Below are positions 1-5,888 of a DNA stretch of 6,436 nt, piece by piece (the stretch's first letter is position 1; every line of letters begins with the position of its first letter). The notes under the pieces are model-generated. The model was not told the origin of the DNA, searched no databases, and saw nothing but the letters and a program-made list of their open reading frames with translations. Origin of the DNA: an uncultured Clostridia bacterium. GTDB taxonomy: Bacteria; Bacillota; Dehalobacteriia; UBA4068; JAAVYR01. The DNA lies in the NCBI GenBank assembly GCA_946562005.1, contig CAMNVD010000062.1:1-6436 (forward strand), in the 5' to 3' direction. The translations under genes were made by a program, and so were the position numbers.

Positions 1-882
1 TTTTCCTCGGACTAATTCTGCCACATCAGGATTTTTCTTTTGGGGCATGATAGAAGACCCGGTGCTGAAACCATCATCTAATATGATAAAACGAAATTCA
101 TTGCTAGACCAGAGAATGATTTCCTCCGAAAGACGGGACAAGTGCATCATAATCATAGAAGCCGCCGCCGCATATTCAATAGCAAAATCCCGGTCGGACA
201 CACCGTCTAAGCTGTTTTCACTGATAGCCGCAAAGCCCAGCTGCTCTGCCACAAATTGACGGTCGATGGGGAAAGTAGTGCCCGCTAACGCCCCAGAGCC
301 TAAAGGCAATACATCAGTACGTTTATAGCAGTCATCCAGCCGAGCTGCGTCCCGGCGAAACATCTGCAAATATGCCAGCATATGGTGAGCGAAAGTAATA
401 GGCTGTGCTTTTTGTAAATGGGTATAGCCGGGCATAACGGTATGTTGGTGTTCCTCTGCAAGAGACAACAGCTCTTCGCAAAGCTGTAACACCAGCGCTT
501 TGGTAGCCTTGATTTCTTCCTTCATATACATACGGATATCTAGCGCCACTTGATCGTTGCGGCTGCGAGCAGTGTGGAGCTTTTTCCCAGCGTCGCCAAT
601 ACGCTGGGTGAGAATGGTTTCCACATTCATATGGATATCTTCCGCCCCCAAGTCAAATTCCACTTCGCCGTTTTCGATATCTGTTAAAATTTGCTCCAGA
701 GCCGCTACAATCTGCGCCGCTTCCGCCTCAGAGATGATGCCTTGCTTGCCAAGCATAGCCGCATGAGCCATAGAACCTTGAATATCCTGTAAATACAACC
801 GTTTATCAAAGGAAATAGAGGAATGAAAGTCCTCTACCAATGCGTCTGTGCCCTTGCTAAATCTGCCACCCCATAATTTCAT
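1..882 (-). CDS. argH: Argininosuccinate lyase, N-terminal 294 residues (C-terminus beyond left edge)
   Basis: This cytoplasmic enzyme splits argininosuccinate into arginine and fumarate, the last step of arginine synthesis. The reverse-strand translation starts MKLWGGRFSKGTDALVEDF, a typical ArgH N-terminus. It contains TARSRNDQVALD at residues 104-115, YTHLQKAQP with the conserved His at 155, and the fumarase/aspartase superfamily signature GSSIMPQKKNPD at 275-286, so the active-site regions seen are intact. Family members are about 460 aa, so roughly the last 165 residues lie outside the window. The frame is open from the ATG at 882-880 to base 1. The start is supported by an AGGAAGG Shine-Dalgarno-like stretch at 895-901 (reverse strand), although its 12-nt spacing is a little long. 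It is divergent from carB, another arginine-related gene. argG is not on its 5' side, so argH appears to start its own transcription unit. Identification is near certain. Confidence 0.96.
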   Translation of the reverse strand, partial: MKLWGGRFSKGTDALVEDFHSSISFDKRLYLQDIQGSMAHAAMLGKQGIISEAEAAQIVAALEQILTDIENGEVEFDLGAEDIHMNVETILTQRIGDAGKKLHTARSRNDQVALDIRMYMKEEIKATKALVLQLCEELLSLAEEHQHTVMPGYTHLQKAQPITFAHHMLAYLQMFRRDAARLDDCYKRTDVLPLGSGALAGTTFPIDRQFVAEQLGFAAISENSLDGVSDRDFAIEYAAAASMIMMHLSRLSEEIILWSSNEFRFIILDDGFSTGSSIMPQKKNPDVAELVRGK

Positions 883-930
883 ATGTTTTCCCAACCTTCC
901 TATTTATTTCAATATTTATTTTCATAAGCC

Positions 931-960
931 ATTATCTTTTATTTTACTGGATTTTGACGA
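931..960 (-). promoter_or_regulatory. Candidate argH promoter
   Basis: On the reverse strand, TCGTCA (960-955) and GATAAT (936-931) are separated by 18 bp and would start transcription near 924, giving a leader of about 40 nt before the argH ATG. Both hexamers are imperfect matches to TTGACA/TATAAT, so this is a plausible but weak call. An A/T-rich stretch just downstream (about 905-928) vaguely resembles an ArgR box, but too poorly to call. Confidence 0.35.
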
Positions 961-1009
961 AAAAGCCAAGCTGTTTTCTGCAAATGTAGAATCTGGCAGA
1001 TGCCCCCAG

Positions 1010-1052
1010 GTCATTCTGAGCATTAGCGAAGAATCTTATCTTTGATTTTTCG
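1010..1052 (+). repeat. Degraded copy of GTCATTCTGAG-type palindromic repeat
   Basis: GTCATTCTGAG (1010-1020) is followed by CATTAG and CGAAGAATCT (1027-1036), matching the left arm of the element at 4436-4515 except for one inserted T. The inner stem survives: CGAAGAATC (1027-1035) can pair with GATTTTTCG (1044-1052), with one G-U pair and an 8-nt loop. The outer right arm, which should resemble CTCAGAATGAC, is missing. I recognise this motif as a dispersed intergenic repeat found in many bacterial genomes. That it is repeated beyond the two copies here is inference from that knowledge. Confidence 0.75.
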
Positions 1053-1054
1053 AC

Positions 1055-1074
1055 AAAAAATTTCGCAATTTTTT
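1055..1074. repeat. A/T-rich inverted repeat in the argH-carB spacer
   Basis: AAAAAATT (1055-1062) and AATTTTTT (1067-1074) form a perfect 8-bp stem around TCGC. TTTTTC (1046-1051) and GAAAAA (1075-1080) can extend the stem past a 3-nt bulge. There is no GC-rich stem, so it is a poor terminator. It lies just upstream of the carB promoter and may simply be upstream A/T-rich promoter DNA or a remnant of the adjoining repeat. Confidence 0.45.
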
Positions 1075-1085
1075 GAAAAACCCTC

Positions 1086-1115
1086 TTGCAAGAAGATGGT
1101 AGGACAAGATATAAT
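1086..1115 (+). promoter_or_regulatory. carB promoter (sigma-A type)
   Basis: TTGCAA (1086-1091) and a perfect TATAAT (1110-1115) are 18 bp apart, predicting a transcript start near 1122 and a leader of only about 24 nt. The -35 lies within the 10-bp palindrome TCTTGCAAGA (1084-1093), a possible operator. The in-frame TTG at 1086 is therefore part of the promoter, not a start codon. Confidence 0.7.
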
Positions 1116-1133
1116 AATATGAAATATGCAAGA

Positions 1134-1138
1134 AGGAG
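1134..1138 (+). promoter_or_regulatory. carB ribosome binding site
   Basis: AGGAG (within AGAAGGAGTG) lies 7 nt before the ATG at 1146. It fixes this ATG as the start, over the upstream in-frame TTG at 1086 and the ATG at 1119, neither of which has a comparable site. Confidence 0.85.
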
Positions 1139-1145
1139 TGATAAT

Positions 1146-4100
1146 ATGCCTAAATTAGAAGGAATTAACAAAATTTTGGTTATTGGCTCTGGTCCTATCA
1201 TCATCGGTCAAGCCTGTGAGTTTGACTATTCTGGTACCCAGGCCTGCAAGGCATTGAAAAATCTCGGTTATGAAATTGTACTTGTCAATTCAAATCCTGC
1301 TACAATTATGACAGACCCCGGAATTGCAGACGCTACATATATTGAACCTTTAAATTTAAAACGTTTAAAAGAAATCATTCGTATTGAAAAGCCCGATGCC
1401 TTACTACCAAATTTAGGAGGTCAGTCTGGGCTTAATCTTTGTTCAGAATTAGCCGAAGCCGGTATTTTAGATGAATTCGGCGTGAAAATCATTGGCGTGC
1501 AGCTAGACGCTATCAAAAAAGGCGAAGACCGCATCATCTTCAAAGAAACCATGAACAGATTAGGCATCGAGATGGCAAAGTCAAAACCTGCCTACTCCGT
1601 AGAAGAAGCAGAAGCCATCGCCAATGAACTTGGCTATCCGGTAGTAGTTCGCCCTGCTTATACCATGGGCGGCGCCGGCGGCGGCTTCGTGCATAATCCA
1701 GAAGAATTACGCATCATCGTGCAAAACGGTATCAGCGCCAGCATGATTGGACAAGTCCTCATCGAAGAATCTGTTCTCGGCTGGGAAGAGCTGGAATTAG
1801 AAGTTGTCCGTGACGCCAAGAACCAAATGATTACCGTTTGCTTCATTGAAAATATCGACCCTACCGGCGTACACACCGGGGACTCCTTCTGCTCTGCGCC
1901 AATGCTCACCATTAGCGAAGAAACCCAGAAGAAATTACAGGAAGCCGCCTACAAAATTGTAGAAGAAATCCAAGTTATCGGCGGCACCAACGTGCAGTTC
2001 GCCCATAACCCGGACACAGGCAGATTTGTCGTTATCGAGATTAACCCCCGGACATCTCGCTCCTCTGCGCTAGCGTCCAAAGCCACAGGCTTTCCTATCG
2101 CTCTTGTATCTGCCCTTCTTGCAGCAGGTCTTACCCTAGATGAAATCCCATGCGGTAAATACGGCACCTTAGATAAATACGTACCAGGCGGCGACTATAT
2201 TGTTATAAAATTTGCTCGCTGGGCATTTGAAAAATTCCCTGCTGCGCAAGACATCTTAGGCACCCAGATGAAAGCTGTAGGCGAAGTCATGAGCATCGGG
2301 AAAACCTATAAAGAAGCATTGCAAAAAGCCATCCGCAGCTTAGAAATCGGCGCTTACGGCTTAGGTCAGGTAAAAGACTTGATGGCCAATAGCAAAGAAG
2401 AATTGTTGGATATGCTAAAGGTTGCTTCCAGTAGACGGCAATTTATCATGTACGAAGCATTAAAAAAAGGTGCTACCATCGAAGAATTGCATAACTTAAC
2501 CAAAATTAAAGCCTACTTCATCGAACAAATGAAGGAATTGGTAGAAAGAGAAAACGAAATCATCGCCGCAGGCAAAGGCATCAGCAATGATTTGTTAATC
2601 ACCGCCAAGAAGGAAGGCTTCTCCGACCGCTATATCGCTATGCTCACCGGCCTTAGTGAAACAGAAGTACGGGAAAAACGTATCGCAGCAGGCCTTACCC
2701 AAAGCTGGGAAAGTATTCATGTTAGCAGCACAAAAGACAGCGCCTATTATTACTCCACCTACAATGCACCCGATACCGCCCCCGCCAGCACCAACAGCAA
2801 GAAGGTGATGATTTTAGGCGGCGGTCCAAACCGCATCGGCCAGGGCATCGAGTTTGACTATTGCTGCGTACACGCTGCCCTCTCCTTAAAGAAATTAGGC
2901 GTAGAAACCATCATGGTCAACTGCAACCCCGAGACCGTATCTACCGACTACGATACTTCCGATAAATTGTATTTTGAACCATTAACGACTGAGGATGTAT
3001 TGAGCATTTATCATAAGGAAAAACCAGCCGGTATCATCAGCCAGTTTGGCGGGCAAACCCCGCTAAACTTAGCTTCTGAGCTGGAAAAAGCAGGCGTTCG
3101 AGTTCTGGGCACCTCTCCAGATTCCATTGACTTAGCAGAAGACAGAGATAGATTCCGCGAAATCATGGAAGAACTAAATATCCCTATGCCAGAGTCTGAA
3201 ATGGTATCTACCATTACAGAAGCTATCGCCGCTGCGAATAAATTAGGTTATCCTTTGATGGTACGTCCTTCCTATGTATTAGGCGGCCGGGGTATGGAAG
3301 TAGTATACGAAGAAGAAAGCCTGAAAAAATACATGGCAGCTGCTACCGACGTAACCCCAGAACGGCCTATCTTAATCGATAGATTCTTGAATAACGCTAT
3401 CGAATGTGAAGCAGACGCCATCAGCGACGGTGAACACGTATTTGTACCAGCCGTGATGGAACACATCGAGCTTGCAGGTATTCACAGCGGTGACTCCGCT
3501 TGCGTACTGCCTGCTGTGAATATTACGCCAGAACAAATCAAAACCATTGAAACTTATACCAAGCAAATCGCTTCTGCCCTCAAGGTGAAAGGTCTTATGA
3601 ATATGCAATATGCCATCGAAGACGGCAAAGTATTCGTGCTAGAAGCAAACCCACGAGCCTCTCGGACAGTGCCTCTTGTTTCTAAGGTTTGCGGTATCCA
3701 GATGGTGCCTATCGCCACAGAAATCATCACCAGTGATTTAACAGGAGTTGCCTCTCCTGTCCCCGCCTTAAAACAAAAGGATATTCCTTATTACGGCGTG
3801 AAAGAAGCGGTGTTCCCCTTCAATATGTTCCCGGAAGTAGACCCCGTCTTAGGACCAGAAATGCGCTCTACTGGGGAAGTATTGGGATTATCTCCAACCT
3901 TCGGTGAGTCCTTCTATAAAGCGCAGGAAGCTGCTAAAAACAACTTGCCACTTTCCGGCACGGTGCTGATGAGCGTCAAATCCAGAGATAACGACGCAGC
4001 AGTAGAAGTCGCCAGAGGCTTTGCAGATTTAGGTTTTACCATCTTAGCAACAGAAAAAACCCATAAACTGTTCCAAGAAAACGGTATTCCTAGCACTTAC

Positions 4101-4370
4101 ATTAACAAAATCTATCAAGGCGCTCCGCACATCTTAGACGCTATGAACGGTGGTACTGTAGATATCCTTATCAACACTGCGGACTGGAAGGAAAATGCTG
4201 CCGACCATAGCTTAGTAAGAAAAGCAGCTATCCGCAATAAGATTGCATACGTTACCACCATGGCAGCCGCAAAAGCCGCGATTATCGGGATTAAAGCAGC
4301 GCTGGATAACCCAACCTGCCAGGTAAAATCTTTACAAAACTATCATAAATCCATCAAAGATAAGCAATAA
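1146..4370 (+). CDS. carB: Carbamoyl-phosphate synthase, large (ammonia/ATP-using) subunit
   Basis: With the glutaminase subunit CarA, this cytoplasmic enzyme makes carbamoyl phosphate from bicarbonate, glutamine-derived ammonia and two ATP, for arginine and pyrimidine synthesis. The protein is 1074 aa (E. coli CarB is 1073) with all expected parts. The first ATP-grasp unit (about 1-400) begins MPKLEGINKILVIGSGPI and carries Q284, E298 and N300, equivalent to the E. coli metal/ATP ligands. An oligomerisation region (about 400-550) follows. The second ATP-grasp unit (about 552-930) has GGGPNRIGQGIEFDY and Q821, E833, N835. The C-terminal allosteric domain (about 935-1074) keeps T969, T972 and K988, matching E. 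coli T974/T977/K993, so nucleotide control is plausible. The start is chosen from the ribosome binding site and the -10 box, which rule out a 20-residue extension. The gene has its own promoter and terminator and stands alone. No carA adjoins it, so the partner must be encoded elsewhere. Confidence 0.98.
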   Translation: MPKLEGINKILVIGSGPIIIGQACEFDYSGTQACKALKNLGYEIVLVNSNPATIMTDPGIADATYIEPLNLKRLKEIIRIEKPDALLPNLGGQSGLNLCSELAEAGILDEFGVKIIGVQLDAIKKGEDRIIFKETMNRLGIEMAKSKPAYSVEEAEAIANELGYPVVVRPAYTMGGAGGGFVHNPEELRIIVQNGISASMIGQVLIEESVLGWEELELEVVRDAKNQMITVCFIENIDPTGVHTGDSFCSAPMLTISEETQKKLQEAAYKIVEEIQVIGGTNVQFAHNPDTGRFVVIEINPRTSRSSALASKATGFPIALVSALLAAGLTLDEIPCGKYGTLDKYVPGGDYIVIKFARWAFEKFPAAQDILGTQMKAVGEVMSIGKTYKEALQKAIRSLEIGAYGLGQVKDLMANSKEELLDMLKVASSRRQFIMYEALKKGATIEELHNLTKIKAYFIEQMKELVERENEIIAAGKGISNDLLITAKKEGFSDRYIAMLTGLSETEVREKRIAAGLTQSWESIHVSSTKDSAYYYSTYNAPDTAPASTNSKKVMILGGGPNRIGQGIEFDYCCVHAALSLKKLGVETIMVNCNPETVSTDYDTSDKLYFEPLTTEDVLSIYHKEKPAGIISQFGGQTPLNLASELEKAGVRVLGTSPDSIDLAEDRDRFREIMEELNIPMPESEMVSTITEAIAAANKLGYPLMVRPSYVLGGRGMEVVYEEESLKKYMAAATDVTPERPILIDRFLNNAIECEADAISDGEHVFVPAVMEHIELAGIHSGDSACVLPAVNITPEQIKTIETYTKQIASALKVKGLMNMQYAIEDGKVFVLEANPRASRTVPLVSKVCGIQMVPIATEIITSDLTGVASPVPALKQKDIPYYGVKEAVFPFNMFPEVDPVLGPEMRSTGEVLGLSPTFGESFYKAQEAAKNNLPLSGTVLMSVKSRDNDAAVEVARGFADLGFTILATEKTHKLFQENGIPSTYINKIYQGAPHILDAMNGGTVDILINTADWKENAADHSLVRKAAIRNKIAYVTTMAAAKAAIIGIKAALDNPTCQVKSLQNYHKSIKDKQ

Positions 4371-4384
4371 TTTATCTAAAAATC

Positions 4385-4416
4385 AAGAGTCAGGGCATAT
4401 TGCCCTGACTCTTTTT
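4385..4416 (+). terminator. Intrinsic terminator of carB, possibly bidirectional
   Basis: A perfect 13-bp stem, AAGAGTCAGGGCA (4385-4397) with TGCCCTGACTCTT (4401-4413), closes a 3-nt loop and runs into TTTTT (4412-4416), 15 nt after the carB stop. On the reverse strand the hairpin is followed by GATTTTTAG, an interrupted T tract, so it may also stop the convergent gcvH transcript. Confidence 0.93.
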
Positions 4417-4435
4417 AATTGAAGCAGCCGCTCCT

Positions 4436-4515
4436 GTCATTCTGAGCATAGCGAAGAATCTAAAAAACATCATAGTATAAAAAGATTCTTCGTCTCTTAC
4501 GCTCCTCAGAACGAC
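4436..4515. repeat. 80-bp palindromic intergenic repeat (GTCATTCTGAG family)
   Basis: The outer arms GTCATTCTGAG (4436-4446) and CTCAGAACGAC (4505-4515) pair at 10 of 11 positions. The inner arms CGAAGAATCT (4452-4461) and AGATTCTTCG (4483-4492) pair perfectly at 10 of 10. The two stems are separated by unequal internal segments, and the apical loop is about 21 nt. There is no coding capacity. It fills the convergent carB-gcvH spacer and would lie in the gcvH 3' untranslated region. Size and symmetry fit a small non-autonomous (MITE- or REP-like) element, but no target-site duplication was confirmed. Confidence 0.85.
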
Positions 4516-4530
4516 AATAAAGTATACAAA

Positions 4531-4911
4531 TTACAACGCACTGCAATAAGCAGCATATTCCTCGGCGTCCATCAGGTTTTCCAGGTCGCCTTCGTCAGAG
4601 ATAGACATGACCACCAGCCAGCTTTCATAAGGGACGCTGTTTAAGGATTCTGGCGCATCCATTAACTCATCATTCACTTCTAAGATTTCCCCAGAGATAG
4701 GCGCACAAAAAGCTGCTACAGCCTTTACAGATTCGATACTGCCTACCGCATCCCCAACAAAAACAATGGCCCCCGTCTCCGGCATATCCAGAAAGACCAT
4801 TTCTCCCAAATCCTTTTGGGCATAATCTGTAATCCCCACAAAGATTTTATCGCCATCTATCTTCACCCAATGATGTTCTTCTGTGTATTTCAAATTACCC
4901 GGAATTTCCAT
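4531..4911 (-). CDS. gcvH: Glycine cleavage system H protein (lipoyl carrier)
   Basis: GcvH is a small cytoplasmic lipoyl protein that carries the aminomethyl group from the P protein to the T protein and is then reoxidised by the L protein. In several Firmicutes it also relays lipoyl groups to 2-oxoacid dehydrogenases. The 126-aa product starts MEIPGNLKYTEEHHWVK, a typical GcvH N-terminus. It includes GITDYAQKDLGEMVFLDMP and the lipoylation site GSIESVKAV with acceptor K63, then APISGEILEVN. The ATG at 4911 is preferred over an upstream in-frame start (near 4938) because AGGGGAGG lies 4 nt before it and because family members begin here. Length is normal, but the conserved PYxxxW segment reads PYESW, one residue short. 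It is convergent with carB and divergent from the response regulator. No gcvP, gcvT or lipoate gene is in view, and no glycine riboswitch core was seen upstream. Confidence 0.95.
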   Translation of the reverse strand: MEIPGNLKYTEEHHWVKIDGDKIFVGITDYAQKDLGEMVFLDMPETGAIVFVGDAVGSIESVKAVAAFCAPISGEILEVNDELMDAPESLNSVPYESWLVVMSISDEGDLENLMDAEEYAAYCSAL

Positions 4912-4980
4912 ATTGCCTCCCCTTAAACAATCTGTCACAGTTTTGAAAAGATATTTTCGTTTATAATTAGCGACAGAATG

Positions 4981-5009
4981 AAAAAATCCTTCTTTCCTGG
5001 ATTTTTTTT
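4981..5009. repeat. A/T-rich hairpin upstream of gcvH
   Basis: AAAAAATCC (4981-4989) and GGATTTTTT (4999-5007) form a perfect 9-bp stem with a 9-nt loop. T runs follow on both strands. It resembles a weak intrinsic terminator but has only two G-C pairs next to the loop. It lies 70 nt before the gcvH start, so it could be a weak attenuator in the gcvH leader or a barrier between the divergent units. No clear gcvH promoter was found. TATAAA (4965-4960, reverse) is a possible -10 without a good -35. Confidence 0.45.
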
Positions 5010-5017
5010 CTCTTTAA

Positions 5018-5046
5018 GTTTCCTTTCAGTCCTTCCATGTTATACT
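5018..5046 (+). promoter_or_regulatory. Candidate promoter of the two-component operon (extended -10)
   Basis: TGTTATACT (5038-5046) is an extended -10 element, with a poor -35 (GTTTCC at 5018-5023, 17-bp spacing). The predicted start near 5053 leaves a leader of about 160 nt before the response regulator. That leader contains the hairpins at 5077-5126. The extended TG motif is the main support. Confidence 0.45.
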
Positions 5047-5076
5047 AATGTCGGTATCAGAAATCTTCTTATTTTT

Positions 5077-5126
5077 GGTACCCTCCCTAAAAAAATCAAA
5101 GGTGGGTATCCCCCCGCCTTTGATTT
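5077..5126. promoter_or_regulatory. Overlapping, mutually exclusive hairpins in the gcvH/response-regulator spacer
   Basis: Hairpin B pairs AAATCAAAGG (5093-5102) perfectly with CCTTTGATTT (5117-5126), and GGG/CCC pairs extend it inside. On the reverse strand it runs into seven Ts (5095-5089), so it reads as an intrinsic terminator for leftward transcripts. On the plus strand no U tract follows. Hairpin A pairs GGTACCCTCC (5077-5086) with GGTGGGTATC (5101-5110) at 9 of 10 positions in plus-strand RNA and shares 5101-5102 and the inner part of B, so A and B cannot coexist. This could be a leader switch or simply a leftward terminator. Confidence 0.5.
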
Positions 5127-5195
5127 CCCTTAAAATTCTAAAAACAGGAAATTGTTTTTTTATATAGAATTTGAAAGTAAAAACATACTAAAGAT

Positions 5196-5203
5196 AAAGG
5201 AGG
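5196..5203 (+). promoter_or_regulatory. Ribosome binding site of the response regulator
   Basis: AAAGGAGG lies 8 nt before the ATG at 5212, near ideal. It decides that start over the in-frame TTG at 5152, which would add a 20-residue tail not found in the family. Confidence 0.9.
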
Positions 5204-5211
5204 CAGAGTCT

Positions 5212-5886
5212 ATGCGGGTCCTCTTAGTAGAAGACGAACAAATACTAGCAGAAGCTGTTCGTCATATGTTAAAGAAACAAAATATCGAAACAGACGTTGC
5301 CCTAGACGGTGACGAAGGTATCCTGCTGGCATTAAAGGATATTTATGATGTGGTTGTCTTAGATATTATGCTGCCCGGAAAAAGCGGCATGGACATTTTA
5401 AAAGCCATGCGTAAGGAACGAATGGTAACCCCTGTGCTGCTCCTTACCGCCAAAGACTCTATCCAGCATCGAGTAGAGGGCTTAGACGCCGGCGCTGACG
5501 ATTATCTGGTAAAGCCTTTCGCCATGGAGGAGTTAATTTCTCGGGTAAAAGCACTAGGTCGGCGGCTCCCCGCCATTGCAGGTGAATTCTTAACAGTAGG
5601 CGATATCACTCTGGATATGCAGAAGGTTAGCCTACTCATTGGTGAAAAAGAAGTACGCCTTTCCGCCCGTGAGTTTCAACTAATGGAAATGTTTATGCGC
5701 CGACCGGGACAGACCTTCAGCCGGGAATATATCTTAGACAGAGTTTGGGGCTATGAAGCAGATATTAGTGAAAACAGTATCGAAGCATACATTCATATGC
5801 TCCGCAAAAAGCTGTCAGATAGCGCTGTTGAGATTGTCACTATGCGTGGTATCGGTTATATCCTCCAAGAAAGAGAGAAAAAATAA
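5212..5886 (+). CDS. OmpR/PhoB-family response regulator
   Basis: This is a DNA-binding transcription factor switched by phosphorylation from its partner kinase. The 224-aa product has a receiver domain (about 1-118) with acidic residues E7/D8, phospho-acceptor D51 in VVVLDIMLPGKSG, T79 in LLLTAKD and K101 in DDYLVKPF. All of the phosphorylation machinery is therefore present. The C-terminal winged-helix domain (about 127-221) carries LSAREFQLMEMFMRRPGQ, SREYILDRVWGY and the wing TMRGIGYIL, typical of OmpR/PhoB proteins. Length is normal for the family. The start MRVLLVEDEQ is set by the ribosome binding site 8 nt upstream. The kinase gene begins 2 nt after the stop, so the two are cotranscribed. 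The long upstream spacer with hairpins may add leader control. The target genes and signal cannot be read from sequence, so no gene symbol is given. Confidence 0.96.
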   Translation: MRVLLVEDEQILAEAVRHMLKKQNIETDVALDGDEGILLALKDIYDVVVLDIMLPGKSGMDILKAMRKERMVTPVLLLTAKDSIQHRVEGLDAGADDYLVKPFAMEELISRVKALGRRLPAIAGEFLTVGDITLDMQKVSLLIGEKEVRLSAREFQLMEMFMRRPGQTFSREYILDRVWGYEADISENSIEAYIHMLRKKLSDSAVEIVTMRGIGYILQEREKK

Positions 5887-5888
5887 TT

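Noticed and set aside
905..928. ArgR box upstream of argH
   Set aside because: Only partial resemblance to the consensus, with poor symmetry in A/T-rich DNA.
1086..1145. In-frame N-terminal extension of CarB from TTG 1086
   Set aside because: It overlaps the -35/-10 promoter and the ribosome binding site for ATG 1146, and CarB proteins start at MPK-like residues.
944..1204. 86-aa reverse-strand frame across the argH-carB spacer
   Set aside because: It covers the repeat, the carB promoter and the carB start, has no ribosome site and resembles no family.
4912..5150. Glycine riboswitch upstream of gcvH
   Set aside because: The reverse strand was read for the conserved core and tandem aptamer segments, and none were found.
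5140..5161. AAAAACA/TGTTTTT hairpin followed by Ts as a terminator before the response regulator
   Set aside because: The stem has a single G-C pair and would be too unstable to terminate; it is probably A/T-rich leader sequence.
5152..5211. In-frame N-terminal extension of the response regulator from TTG 5152
   Set aside because: AAAGGAGG at 5196-5203 and the family N-terminus MRVLLVEDE point to ATG 5212.
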